Below, in pieces: positions 24,485 through 33,693 of a stretch of 64,000 nt of DNA. Origin of the DNA: Streptomyces fildesensis (GTDB lineage Bacteria; Actinomycetota; Actinomycetes; Streptomycetales; Streptomycetaceae); NCBI RefSeq assembly GCF_016107395.1, contig NZ_JAAIKO010000034.1, forward strand, positions 1-64,000, written 5' to 3'. Positions within the stretch are counted from its first letter, which is position 1. Each line of letters starts with the position of its first letter. The translations under genes were made by a program, and so were the position numbers. The notes under the pieces are model-generated. The model saw only the letters and a program-made list of their open reading frames with translations. It was not told the DNA's origin and made no database searches.

Positions 24485-25302
24485 GAGGCCTCGCACCGGC
24501 TCCGGCCTGCCCATACAGCCCATGAGGAAACGGATGTCGCGGACGGTCCGGTCGTCGATGTGTGGGCGACCCGGCAGGTGTCCGAGGTCCGCACGGTCGT
24601 GGAGAAGCGCGCGTTCCAACTGGGCCGGTTGAAGCTGTCGCAGATCCCGCCGATTCCCGGCAGAGTCGATCGCGTGACCCAGGGGCCCACGCGCCGCATG
24701 GCAGCGCAGCCGGCCCGGTCCGCGACCAAAACGGTGGTGCTCTGCGAGCGTCCACGTCCTGCTTGGGCCCCCACCGGCAGCCCGCCCCCGAATCGGGGCA
24801 GGCTGCACTGCGAGACCCGCACATCCATGAGCCCGTTGCCGGGACGGGACAGGAGCACTCTGGTTCCGTGGTGGTGGCGTACTCCTCGAACTTCAGTGAT
24901 CCATCGGGGCCGTACGGGACTCTCCGCCGCAGGCGCTCGTATCGGTGCCCCATAGGAGGTCCCGGTCGCTGACCGCCTTCACTGTGGCGAATCCTCGGCA
25001 CCGCGGCGGAACAAGGTGGCCGCCGGCACAACGCATGCCTGCGGCCACCCACCGCCGGCCAGGAGGCCCGGCGCACCTTCCATTCTCCGAACCGCTGCTG
25101 GTGAAGGAGATGCCCGTTGCAGGCGCGGCACCTCCACTGCCGGACGGGAGCGCTGTGGCCCTCGCCCGGGTCGGCGGGGAAATCCGCCTGGCTCGATTGG
25201 CGCGGACGACGAAGGCAGCCGTGGTTCTTCGTCGTCGAGGATGAGAGGTGAGCCCATCGGCCGCCATAACGTCAGGGACAACTCTCACTGGAAGGCTCCG
25301 AC
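24485..25302. other. Intergenic stretch, nothing firmly recognised
   Basis: About 820 bases in which all six frames are interrupted or low in coding character. A minus-strand piece at about 24865-24955 reading MGHRYERLRRRVPYGPDGSLKFEEYATTTE looks coding for 30 residues and then loses its frame; I cannot name it. Probably a decayed gene. Confidence 0.3.
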
Positions 25303-26340
25303 GTGACCGCTGATTTGCACCACCGCGCCATCGTCGCCGATACCCACAACGATCTGCTGATGGCGGTGTCGGCGCGGCCCCCGTTCCGCTGGGCTGACTT
25401 TTTCCGTGAACGCTGGCTGCCGCAGCTCCAGGCCGGAGGCGTGGACATCCAAGTGCTGCCCGTCTTCATCGACGACGCCTACCGGCCGGAGGGCGCGCTG
25501 CGCCGCACCCTGCGGATGATCGAGACCGCGCATGTGCTGGCCGAGGGGAACCCGGATACCGTGGCCCTGTGCGAGGACGGCGACCAGATCGACGCCGCTC
25601 TCGCCGCGTCGAAGATCGCACTCGTGCTCGCCCTGGAGAGCGCGCCGGGCGTCGACGCCGATGTCGAGCTGTTCCACACCCTTCACCGCCTCGGCGTGCG
25701 TGTCGCTTCCATCGCGCACTGGAACCGCACCCCGCTCGCCGACGGCAGCGGAGAGGACGCCACCGGCTCCCGGCTCACGGCCGCCGGAGTCCGGGCCCTG
25801 GCGGAGATGGAACGACTCGGCATGCTCTTCGACGTCTCCCACCTCGGCGCCGCCGGGGTGGCCCACGTCCTCGAACTGGCCACCCGCCCGCTCCTGGCCA
25901 CCCACTCCTCGGCCCGCGCACTCAGCGACCACCACCGCAATCTGACCGATGAGCAGCTCCGAGGAGTCGCCGCCACGGGCGGCGTCGTCTGCGTCAACTT
26001 CTTCCCCGGCTTTCTCGCCGAAGCCGAGGAGGACCGCACCCTGGAGAAGCTGGTGGACCACATCGAGCATGTGGCGTCCGTCGCGGGCATCGACCACGTC
26101 GGCATCGGGCCCGACTTCGTACGCGAGGTCCTTCTCGACGTCACCCCGCCCTGTTGCGAGGATCTGAATCTCGACGACATGGACCCGCTCGTCACCCTGC
26201 CGGGGCTCGACGGCCCGGCGGGCCTGCCCCTCGTGACGGCGGAACTCTTCCGGCGCGGCCACCCCGAGGCCGACATCGGCAAGATCCTCGGCGGGAATGT
26301 CCACCGGCTCTTCCGCGCGGAACTGGGGCGCGCCCGATGA
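25303..26340 (+). CDS. M19-family membrane-dipeptidase-like peptidase
   Basis: A 345-residue renal-dipeptidase relative. The zinc site is visible: VADTHNDLLM (first His and Asp), then LALESAPG, SIAHWNRT, LFDVSHLG, LLATHSSARALSDHHRNL and VGIGPDF. Length and order match the family. These enzymes hydrolyse dipeptides, including D-residue and dehydro-dipeptides, with two zinc ions. GTG 25303 follows GGAAGG. Its stop overlaps the start of the truncated M20 peptidase by 4 nt, so the two were originally a coupled dipeptide-degrading pair. Confidence 0.85.
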   Translation: MTADLHHRAIVADTHNDLLMAVSARPPFRWADFFRERWLPQLQAGGVDIQVLPVFIDDAYRPEGALRRTLRMIETAHVLAEGNPDTVALCEDGDQIDAALAASKIALVLALESAPGVDADVELFHTLHRLGVRVASIAHWNRTPLADGSGEDATGSRLTAAGVRALAEMERLGMLFDVSHLGAAGVAHVLELATRPLLATHSSARALSDHHRNLTDEQLRGVAATGGVVCVNFFPGFLAEAEEDRTLEKLVDHIEHVASVAGIDHVGIGPDFVREVLLDVTPPCCEDLNLDDMDPLVTLPGLDGPAGLPLVTAELFRRGHPEADIGKILGGNVHRLFRAELGRAR

Positions 26341-27365
26341 CGCCCGCCGCCGTCCCGGTATCCGCCTCCGGCCCGCAGGCCGCCGCCGTCCCGGTGCCCG
26401 TCACCGGTCCGGAGTCGGCGGGCACCATGAATCTCGACGCCATGCTCGCCGACCTCGAAGAGCTCGTGCTCTGCGAGTCGTTCTCGGCGGATCATCAGGC
26501 CGTCGCAGCCAGCGCCGCGACCGTCGCCGCCCAGGGCACCCACCACCTCGGAGCCGCGCCCGAGATCCTCGTCATCGGGGGAGTCACCCATCTGCGCTGG
26601 ACGTTCGGTGAGCCCCGGGTGCTGCTCGTAGGGCACCACGACACCGTGTGGCCCATGGGCTCGCTGGCCACCCACCCCTGGTCGGTCGTGAACGGAATCG
26701 CCCGCGGACCCGGGGTCTTCGACATGAAGACCGGACTCGTGCAGATGTTCCACGCGCTCAGGTCGCTGCCCACGCTTGACGGCATCCGTGTCCTGATCAC
26801 CGGCGACGAGGAACTGGGCTCGCCCACCTCCCGCGAACTGGTCGAGGAGTCCGCCAAGGGGTGCGTCGCCGCGTTCGTCCTGGAAGCCTCCGCCGACGGC
26901 GGGGCACTGAAGACCGCGCGCAAGGGGGTGTCCGAGTACGAGATCGAGGTACGGGGCCGGGCCGCGCACTCCGGACTCGAACCGGAGAAGGGCGTGAACG
27001 CGGCCATCGAGGCCGCCCACCAGGTCCTGGCGATCAGCAGGCTCGGCGACCTGGTCAACGAAGAACTGTCCGTCTCCCACGGTCCGGACGCCACCACCGT
27101 CACACCGACCCTCCTGCGGGCGGGAACGGCCGTCAACACCGTGCCGCCGCGGGCCTCCATCTCCGTCGACGTGCGGGTACCGGACGCTGCGGCCCAGCGC
27201 CGGGTGGACGAACTGATCCGCTGCCTCCCCGTGCACACCCCCGGTGCCCGTCTCAGCGTCTCCGGCGGCCCCAACCGGGCACCTCTGGAAGCGACTTCGT
27301 CGGCCGGGCTCTTCGCCCGGGCACCAGGCCCGCATCGGCCAGTTGCATCAGCAGGACGGCGGTGA
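26337..27365 (+). pseudogene. M20-family metallopeptidase, 3' truncated
   Basis: The frame starts at ATG 26337 and has the M20 elements VLLVGHHDTVWPMG, GVFDMKTGLVQM, ITGDEELGSPTS and a dimerisation domain with RGRAAHSGLEPEKGVNAA. Family similarity ends near 27318 (APLEATSSAGLFARA); the remaining residues to 27365 are the reverse of a beta-lactamase remnant. The C-terminal catalytic domain half carrying the last metal-binding His is missing, so it should be inactive. About 60-80 residues have been lost. Coupled by a 4-nt overlap to the M19 gene. Confidence 0.75.
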
Positions 27366-27573
27366 ACACCTTCGTCGTGGAACCGATCTGGAACAGCGTG
27401 TCCGGGGTGACGGCTCGGCCCGTCGCAATGTTCTCGACGCCGACGGAGCATTCGGCGACCTCGTCGCCGATGGCGACGGCGACCTGCGCTCCGACGATTC
27501 CCAGTTCGGCCGCTGCTTCACCGGCCAGGTGTGTGATGGCGGCTCTGTCGATGGCCGCAGTTTCGCTGGTCAT
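27319..27573 (-). pseudogene. Serine beta-lactamase/esterase family N-terminal remnant
   Basis: From ATG 27573 the minus strand reads MTSETAAIDRAAITHLAGEAAAELGIVGAQVAVAIGDEVAECSVGVENIATGRAVTPDTLFQIGSTTKVFTAVLLMQLADAGL, the start of a class C beta-lactamase-like serine hydrolase with the nucleophile motif S65-T-T-K68. It stops being family-like at about 27320 where the opposing M20 peptidase begins. Roughly 80 of an expected 400 residues remain. Both genes lost their 3' ends at one junction. Confidence 0.75.
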
Positions 27574-27927
27574 GGGCGAGGTCTCCCCTGTGTACGCGAC
27601 TCGGAATGCACCTCAGCCTAGGTAGTACACGAAGTGACGGCCCAGTGCCGCGGCACCAAATCGGCCGCTTCGGTTGGGGCGTCCGGACGAAGCCGGTGGC
27701 GACTGGGACGCCCCGACGGCCGGGGCGACCGCGACCGTGAATCGACTCCCTCGAAGCTGTGGTCCGCGTGGTTCCGGAGCGGCCCAGGAGGCGGCAGGCC
27801 TCAATCAGTGCTGGGTCGGACGAGCTTGACAGGCGGTCTGTCGATGGCATCACCGGTTTCGCGCCGTGGGTGACGGGGTGCAGGAGCGTGCCTGACATGT
27901 CGGAGGGTGCCAGTAGCCTCAGGAACC
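27574..27927. other. Intergenic stretch, nothing recognised
   Basis: 354 bases between the beta-lactamase remnant and the hypothetical gene at 27928; no coding frame, hairpin or promoter was convincing. Confidence 0.35.
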
Positions 27928-28401
27928 ATGGGGATTCAGATAGATGTAGTGGTGGGATACCCGGTCAACGATGAGGTGGAGAGGGTGCTCGGGCTGGCTG
28001 AGGCGGTTGGCGAGCCTGTCACTGTCACGTTCATGTGGGAGGGGCGTGACGAGGCGGAGCGCGCTGTGCTGGTGCCCGCGGCCACGCTGGCGCTCTGGGA
28101 GCATTGGGCTCCCACTGCCTACCCGACGAGTGACGCCAGGGACGAGAACCGGGCCGATGCGGAAGAGCCGGAGCTGGCTCACCCAGCGGAATTCGGCGCG
28201 TTCACGCTCTTTCGACGTCGCGCAGGAGAGCGCACGGCGGTCGCTCGTGGGGGAGTGGTGGTCGCCGAGCTCCTGGTCCCCGACGAGGCGCACTGGCTCG
28301 AAGAGCAGGCCCGCAATGTCCGCCAAGGCTTCATGGATCCGAAGCAGAAGGCGGCGTTCGAGGAGTTCCTCGCCCGACAGCCACCCCTCGATGAGCAGTG
28401 A
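27928..28401 (+). CDS. Hypothetical protein, unrecognised
   Basis: A 157-residue acidic cytoplasmic protein (MGIQIDVVVGYPVNDEVERVLGLAEAVGEPVTVTFMWEGRDEAERAVLVPAATLALWEHW...) with good coding character, ATG 27928 after a CAGGAAC ribosome binding site. Beta-strand-rich N-terminal half, then a helix-rich C-terminus (HWLEEQARNVRQGFMDPKQKAAFEEFLARQ). No family recognised. Isolated; possibly an immunity-like or phage-related small protein, but that is a guess. Confidence 0.6.
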   Translation: MGIQIDVVVGYPVNDEVERVLGLAEAVGEPVTVTFMWEGRDEAERAVLVPAATLALWEHWAPTAYPTSDARDENRADAEEPELAHPAEFGAFTLFRRRAGERTAVARGGVVVAELLVPDEAHWLEEQARNVRQGFMDPKQKAAFEEFLARQPPLDEQ

Positions 28402-28739
28402 CGCGCCGACTTGTGCTTCAGCCGCGGCATGCGCGCGCCGCCAGGTCACCACCGCGCCAGTGCCTCCGCGGACCATCCGCAGTAGCCGCCAGCCCTCGGC
28501 GTCATCTATCCCGCGAGCGCGAACTCGTCATGCCACGCACGTGGTTTGGCGGCCCGATGCCGCTCGAGCTGCAGGTTCAGGAGGAGTTGTCGGAGTCAGC
28601 GGCGAGGGTCTTGCCCGCGACTCCTGACCGGGTGACGCCGTCGACTGCGTCAACCCACCGAATTCGGCGCGAGCCGGCGCGCCTGACCACCGGCCGCGGC
28701 TGCGGGCACGCGGCGCGGGCCAGTGGCGGCGGCTTCGGT

Positions 28740-28870
28740 TCGTGGTGTGGTCGTCCGGCTGGGCGGACCACTGGAGGAGGAAGCGCAGGGATTCCTGGGA
28801 GGGGGAGTCCGGTGGGGCCGTGTAGGCGACAAGTTGCTGGTCGGGCTGTGTGTCGACCTTCGGGACCCAC
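28740..28870 (-). pseudogene. Unidentified gene 3'-end fragment
   Basis: The minus strand here reads DTQPDQQLVAYTAPPDSPSQESLRFLLQWSAQPDDH, a stretch with strong coding bias but no start and no continuation in frame. It resembles the ligand-binding-domain tail of some actinobacterial helix-turn-helix regulators; confidence in that is low. The surrounding 700 bp appears to be gene debris. Confidence 0.3.
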
Positions 28871-28918
28871 CTGGCCAAGGCCGACTGAACAGGCCATCCT
28901 GAGTACCGCAGCGCACGC

Positions 28919-29035
28919 GCCGGCGCGATCTGCCACGGCGGCCGGCGCCAGATCCACCAGGCGCACCGGGAGGACCAGCTCGCCGCCCTCGGTCTGGTCC
29001 TCAACACCGGCGTCCTGCACTCGCCCGCTGGGCCA
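28919..29035 (+). pseudogene. Tn3-family transposase C-terminal fragment
   Basis: In one plus frame: GGRRQIHQAHREDQLAALGLVLNTGVLHS. This corresponds to the end of Tn3-type transposases (RR.I..AYREG.EDQLGALGLVLN.VVLWNT), with small internal deletions. Only about 30 residues remain and the terminal repeats are not seen. Supports past Tn3-like activity here. Confidence 0.45.
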
Positions 29036-29132
29036 CTCGTTGCATCCGGTAGAGGCCAGGCACCCGACGCTCCGGGCCGAGGCGAGGAACGCCGAGCTGG
29101 GCTGAGCGCTGGCGCAACGACCTCACGGAGCC

Positions 29133-30418
29133 CTAAAGGGCACTCTCCTGAACGGGATCCCGCGTTTCCGGGTGAGCTGGATCGTCGGCCGCGGCGGCGG
29201 CGCGCAGCGCCGCCTCGACGTGGCGGTTGCTGGTCATGGTCGACGTGACGGCGGTCATGGTGAGGAGGAGGCCGGCGGCGGTGTAGAGCGGGGTGCGTAT
29301 GTCGTAGGTGCTGGCCAGCCAGCCGCCGAGGAAGGCCCCGATGGGGGCGGCGCACATGGCGAGCATGCGGGATGTGGAGGCGACCCGGCCCATCAGGTGG
29401 GCGGGGACGATCGCCTGTCGGAGGGAGGGGGCGAGGACCATCGTGGCGCCCATGCCGGCCCCGCAGACGGCGAGTGCCAACCCGGCCACGTACGGGTTCG
29501 GGGCGGCGGCCAGGCCCAGGATGGCAAGTCCCTCGACGGCGGCCGTGCAGGTCAGCGCGGTGCCGGTGCCGAGTCGTCGGCCGAGGAAGGAGGCGATGCC
29601 CGCGCCGAGCAGGCCGCCGGCGGCCTCCGCGGTGAGGAGCAGGCCGAAGCCGTAGGTGTCGATGCCGAGGCGGTCGTGGGCGAACAGGGCGAGTACGGTC
29701 TCCACGGCGAGGAAGGCGATGTTCCCGACCGCCGGACGCAGGGCGAGTCCGAGCAGCAACTGATCCCGGAATACGTACGAGGCGCCGGCCCGCGCCTGCC
29801 GCAGCAGTGACTCGCGGGCCTGCGGTACGGGCCGGGGTGCGGCAGGCAGCGACCGTACGAGCAGTGCGGACAGCGCGAACGACACCGCGTCGGCGAGCAG
29901 CGGAACCGCTCGCCCGAGCGCGAGCAGCGCACTGCCCGCAGGCGGTCCCGCGAAGCCGGACGCGGCGGTCTGGGCGCCGCGCAGGCGGGAGTTGGCGCGC
30001 TCCAGGAGCGCGGGGTCACGGCCGAGCAGATCCGGCAGATAGGCCGTGGCGGCGTGTCGAAGAAGAGCCCGCCGAGGCCGAGCAGGAAGGCGACGGCCGC
30101 GAGCAGTGGAATGCTCAGCGCGTCGAGCGCGGCCGCTGCCGCCGGTATCGCGAGCAGCACCGCACGCGCCGCGTCCGTGACCCACATCGTGCGCCGACGG
30201 TCCCAGCGGTCCACCAGGGCGCCGCCGAGCACCCCGAAGAGCAGCCACGGCAGCGTTCCGGTGGCCGTGACGACGGCGAGCGCCATCGGATCCCGCGTCA
30301 ACGTCAACGCGAGCAGCGGCAGCGCGGCGTGCGACACCCCGTCACCGAGCGAGGAGACCGTCTGCGCGGTCCACAGCCGTCCGAACCCGGTCGGCAACTT
30401 GCGGATATCTGAGGTCAC
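29133..30418 (-). pseudogene. MFS drug-efflux-type transporter with one frameshift
   Basis: N-terminal frame from ATG 30418: FGRLWTAQTVSSLGDGVSHAALPLLALTLTRDPMAL...GGALVDRWDRRRTMWVTDAARAV...LGLGGLFFDT. A one-base loss near 30050-30057 then moves the frame to AATAYLPDLLGRDPALLERANSRL and on to the end at 29133, giving together about 428 residues and 10-12 membrane helices of an enterobactin-exporter-like MFS protein. Except for this single indel it looks intact, so recent inactivation or a sequencing error are both possible. It follows its ArsR-type regulator with a 4-nt overlap. Confidence 0.8.
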
Positions 30419-30954
30419 TTGGCGTCCCCTTCGGCCTGCTCACGCGTTGTCGGGTGGAACAGTGCGAAGACGAGTGACGCGTCCGGCAGCGACGGATCGG
30501 ACAGCTCCCGGTACTCGTCCGCCAGTGCCTGCATCCGCGCCCCCAACCGCGCGAACTGCTCGTCGGTGAGCCGCAGATGCGCCATCCGTACGTGCCGCTC
30601 GCCATCCGCCGGCGCTGCCTCCAGGTCCGCCACCGCATGCCGCATCAGCACATCCGGCCCTCCTTCGCCCGGGTCCGGCAGCACGATCGACCGCGCGGCC
30701 ATGGCGTAGTACCGCTCGGTGACCCCCCGGACCTTCCGCGTTCGTACCACCGTCACCAGGCCGGCCCGCTCCAGCAGCCGTACGTGGTAGCTGGAACTCC
30801 CCTTCGCAATGCCCACTCGCTCGGCGATCTGCGTAATCGTCGCGGGCTCGAAGCGGAGCACGGCCATGATCCGGTGACGCGTGAGATTGGAAACGGCGCG
30901 TAGCTGCTCGTCGGTGGTGACGTGGAACGTCTCGGGGAGATCGTCTGTAGGCAT
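30415..30954 (-). CDS. ArsR/HTH_20-type transcriptional regulator
   Basis: A 179-residue winged-helix protein: LRAVSNLTRHRIMAVLRFEPATITQIAERVGIAKGSSSYHVRLLERAGLVTVVRTRKVRGVTERYYAMAARSIVLP, followed by a C-terminal helical region (MAHLRLTDEQFARLGARMQALADEYREL). This is the standard partner of MFS pumps and represses its own operon. ATG 30954; upstream in-frame codons to 31092 are not conserved-looking. Palindromes directly before the start are the likely operator. The transporter it controls is frameshifted. Confidence 0.85.
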   Translation of the reverse strand: MPTDDLPETFHVTTDEQLRAVSNLTRHRIMAVLRFEPATITQIAERVGIAKGSSSYHVRLLERAGLVTVVRTRKVRGVTERYYAMAARSIVLPDPGEGGPDVLMRHAVADLEAAPADGERHVRMAHLRLTDEQFARLGARMQALADEYRELSDPSLPDASLVFALFHPTTREQAEGDAK

Positions 30955-30959
30955 GGCCC

Positions 30960-30990
30960 CAATGGTCAACACTTCTTGACCATTGGTCAA
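30960..30990. promoter_or_regulatory. Probable operator of the ArsR-type regulator
   Basis: Nested palindromes 6 bp before the ATG: CAATGGTCAA-N6-TTGACCATTG (30960-30985) and TTGACCATTGGTCAA (30976-30990). They cover the expected -10/-35 region (TTGACC at 30990-30985 on the minus strand), so binding would block transcription. Confidence 0.65.
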
Positions 30991-31358
30991 GGGGTTTTGT
31001 TCGGGCTTCCGGAATCGGTTCTCCAGCCCGTGAGGCCTTCGTAGTCGCCACCAGCGATGCTCGTTCGTTCTGTGGTACCTGGGGCGCCCCAAGCGCGGAT
31101 ATGAAGACCACCCCTGGCGGGCGGCTTCGATCGAAGGGACCTCAGGCGGCCGTCACTGTTGGGGGTCGCCATGCGGCAAGGGCATCAGGGGGAACGTCCC
31201 GTCATATTCAGCTGAACGTGACGCTCCGGTCGGTGGCATCCGGTGCGACGAAGGCGAGAAGTGACTCGGCGCCTCGTCCAACACCGCCGCGGTGTCTGCC
31301 GCGACAGCGGCCGGAACGATCGTTGCAGCGCGCCACGTTGCTGTGCTCTGACGCCGGG
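30991..31358. other. Intergenic stretch, nothing recognised
   Basis: About 370 bases upstream of the regulator and before the TetR remnant; frames are short and unconvincing. Confidence 0.3.
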
Positions 31359-31640
31359 TCAACCCGAGTTGGGGAGGGCGGAGAGCAGGGCCGCGGCGGC
31401 TCTGTCGAAAGGGGTGGTGCTGCCCGCTGCGCGACACAGGATGTGGGCGCCTTCGAGAGTGACGATCAGGAGAGTGGCCAGATCGGCGGCCGGGGATGGG
31501 CTCATTCCGGCCTGAGTGAGTTTTCCGGCGAGCTCGCCGGTCCAGCCGGTGAACCCTTCGGCCGCGACGGTGCGCAGGCTGCTTCGGTCAGCGATGGCCG
31601 CACCGCCGTCGATGGTGACCGCCGCGACTGCGCAGCCGGT
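31359..31640 (-). pseudogene. TetR-family regulator, C-terminal domain only
   Basis: Minus strand: GCAVAAVTIDGGAAIADRSSLRTVAAEGFTGWTGELAGKLTQAGMSPSPAADLATLLIVTLEGAHILCRAAGSTTPFDRAAAALLSAL, the ligand-binding half of a LmrA/YxaF-type TetR protein with the characteristic ATLLIVTLEGAHILCRA helix. The DNA-binding N-terminus is absent: upstream of about 31640 the sequence belongs to an oppositely oriented gene fragment. Non-functional remnant. Confidence 0.65.
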
Positions 31641-31799
31641 TTCTACGAGTTCGACAGCGCGGAGAACGCCCTGACCTTCGCTCAGGGCCCCTTCGCCGAA
31701 GAGGCCCGCCGGGCCGGAGCCCCGGCAACGACGCGACTGTTCGACGGTGACATCGTCAAGGACGCCAGCATCGACCTGAACTCGCCCTACTACGACTGA
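31640..31799 (+). pseudogene. C-terminal fragment, possibly YdhR-like monooxygenase
   Basis: Plus strand frame ending at TGA 31797-31799: FYEFDSAENALTFAQGPFAEEARRAGAPATTRLFDGDIVKDASIDLNSPYYD. Pattern (FDSAE-AL-F-GP...TRLFD) recalls the end of small dimeric alpha/beta-barrel monooxygenases such as YdhR, but this is tentative. The 5' part has been replaced by the TetR remnant in the opposite orientation. Confidence 0.35.
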
Positions 31800-31800
31800 C

Positions 31801-32502
31801 ACCGCAGGTCGCCACCGCTTCGGCGCTGGACGCCGGCTCGCCCCACTGCGGGGCGAGGCGGCCACCGCGCTGTTCGGTTGGACCGTCGCCCCACCGGACT
31901 CCAACGGCTACAGGCTCTGCACGCTGCGCGGACATCTCGTCGCCGCCCTTGGGCCGGCCGAGGACGCCGGCGCACCCTACTGGACGATCAACGTCACCGT
32001 GTCGGACATCCAGGCCACCGCCACTCGCTTCACGAACCTGGGCGCCCAGATCATCGTGGCACCCACCGAAGTCGGGACACTCGGCTACTACGCCGTCGCT
32101 CTCGACCCCGTCGGCGCACCACTGTCACTTTGGCAGCCCGGCACCCATGACGGCATGCAACTGACCGGCGAACCGGGCGCTTTCGCCGGCATCAGCCTTC
32201 TCACCGACCACTCCGCGCAGGCCGCCGCCTTCTACCGACCAGCCCTGAACTGGAACTACAACCCCGGCCACACAGAGTTCCGGCTGCCGGACCACTCCAT
32301 CGCCGCGACCAGCCCGCCGCCAGGGACTCCAACGGCACAGCGATCACTCTGGCCGGTCAGTTTCGCCAGTGACAGGCCCGACACCGACGCCAAGCAGGCC
32401 CTGCAACTCGGTGCGACCGCAGTTCGCCAGGACTCCAACGGAGACGTGGTCCTGCGCGATCCCACCGGCGCTCTGTTCGGCCTCACTCAGCACACCCGAT
32501 AG
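31801..32502 (+). pseudogene. VOC-family protein lacking its N-terminus
   Basis: An open frame runs from about 31801 to TAG 32500-32502: ATALFGWTVAPPDSNGYRLCTLRGHLVAALGP...PYWTINVTVSDIQATATRFTNLGAQIIVAPTEVG then a second unit LTGEPGAFAGISLLTDHSAQAAAFYRPALNWNY. This is a two-module VOC protein (like the gene at 4931) but the usual opening CW.DL...FY..LFGW is missing before LFGW, and no ribosome binding site precedes any start. GTG 31999 could start a shorter protein of 167 residues. I treat it as a 5'-truncated gene. Confidence 0.55.
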
Positions 32503-32586
32503 TGCCACTCCGACCGAACGCGTTGCCCCAGGCGACTTCATGAGTCACCGCACGAGGTCCGGCCTTCGTATGTCACGCTCGTCCCC

Positions 32587-33174
32587 ATGCAGAAACGACA
32601 TGTCGCCGCGGCGACGCTGATGGTGATCGTATGGACGGGGGCCGCTGCGTGCGGTGGGAGCGACTCGTCATCTTCGTCTTCCCCAGGGAAATCGACCGGT
32701 TCAACAGGCGCCAAGAAGCCCGCCGGAGGAGAGCCGTCGATCCCCAAGGGGCCGCGCACGACACTCAAGGGGATGGACGTCTGCAAAGCGCTGAGGGCCG
32801 AGTCGCTGACCGCGATCGGCGTTCAGCCCTCCGACGCCAAGGAGGGCAGCGAATCCGGCAGAAGCTCGGACTCCGGCTGTGACTGGCACAGCGGCGGGAC
32901 GGAGGTGCAGATCAACGGCATCGTCGACATGTCGGTGGACTTGTCCGTGGACGAGTACGGAATCCAGAAGAAGATCGACGTCCTGGGCTTCCCAGGGGTC
33001 GCGGCCACTGCGATCGGCAACTCCTGTGACGACTCCATGCAGGTCAACGCCGACGAACTCGAGGTCAATGTCCGGAACGAAGACAGCAGCAATCCGGCGC
33101 TTCGCGTTAGCAAGGCGTGCGACGTGGCGAGGGACTTCACCCGACAGGTGCTGACGGGAGTCACCAAGAAGTGA
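32587..33174 (+). CDS. DUF3558-type lipoprotein
   Basis: A 195-residue exported lipoprotein: signal MQKRHVAAATLMVIVWTGAAAC with lipobox AAAC (Cys22), a Ser/Gly/Lys linker, then a domain with MDVCKALRAESLTAIGV, SGCDWHSGGTEVQINGIV and CDVARDFTRQVL, matching the DUF3558 family of actinobacterial lipoproteins. Anchored on the outer face of the membrane; function unknown. ATG 32587. No operon partner is intact. Confidence 0.8.
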   Translation: MQKRHVAAATLMVIVWTGAAACGGSDSSSSSSPGKSTGSTGAKKPAGGEPSIPKGPRTTLKGMDVCKALRAESLTAIGVQPSDAKEGSESGRSSDSGCDWHSGGTEVQINGIVDMSVDLSVDEYGIQKKIDVLGFPGVAATAIGNSCDDSMQVNADELEVNVRNEDSSNPALRVSKACDVARDFTRQVLTGVTKK

Positions 33175-33175
33175 G

Positions 33176-33553
33176 GTGGCGGCGCTGCCTGCCGTGCGCG
33201 CCTGCTCGCCAGAACTGCCCGAGCACCCGGACTTCACCCGCATCCTTGCCGTGTTCAACGAGGAGACCGGAACGCTGCGGGCCAGGGACGTCGCCCAGGC
33301 CCTCGGCCACGAACTCCCGCCCACGAACGTCGTGGGCATCCGGGCCAAGCCGAAGCGCCTGGTCGAACTCGACGTCCTCACCGACGCCGACACGGGCAGC
33401 TTCGCCAGGAAGCCAGAGCGCAGCCGCGCCTGTGCCGGATGGATGCCAGGGGTGGGCCGGGCTGCCGCAGGCCGCGGGCCGCGGGCCGGGCACGCCACCG
33501 CGGGTGATCTCAGTGATGCCGGGAAGCGAGCACCTAGTGCCGTGACCGGATAG
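33176..33553 (+). pseudogene. Fragment of a mobile-DNA-associated winged-helix protein
   Basis: Directly after the lipoprotein stop a frame reads EHPDFTRILAVFNEETGTLRARDVAQALGHELPPTNVVGIRAKPKRLVELDVLTDADTGSFAR. This corresponds to the C-terminal helix-turn-helix segment of a Streptomyces protein type I associate with transposase genes (HPDYRRILAVF...G.LRAR.VCQAL...KNV...R.KLKRLV.LGIL). The upstream portion is missing and the frame continues to 33553 with unrelated Arg/Gly-rich residues. Likely debris rather than an expressed gene. Confidence 0.45.
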
Positions 33554-33693
33554 GTTCACCGAGGCCTCGTGTTCTGCGAGTTCGTGAGCCACCGCTGCTC
33601 CCCGGTTTCTGCTGGTCACCGGGGTGGACGACCTCGTTTGGATGGTTGTCATCGACTTGCCGCCCATCCCGCCCTGCAGGCAGGGTGTGGATC

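Noticed and set aside
25683-27335. A 550-codon minus frame over the dipeptidase genes
   Set aside because: Mirror frame of the M19/M20 genes, whose metal motifs are evident on the plus strand.
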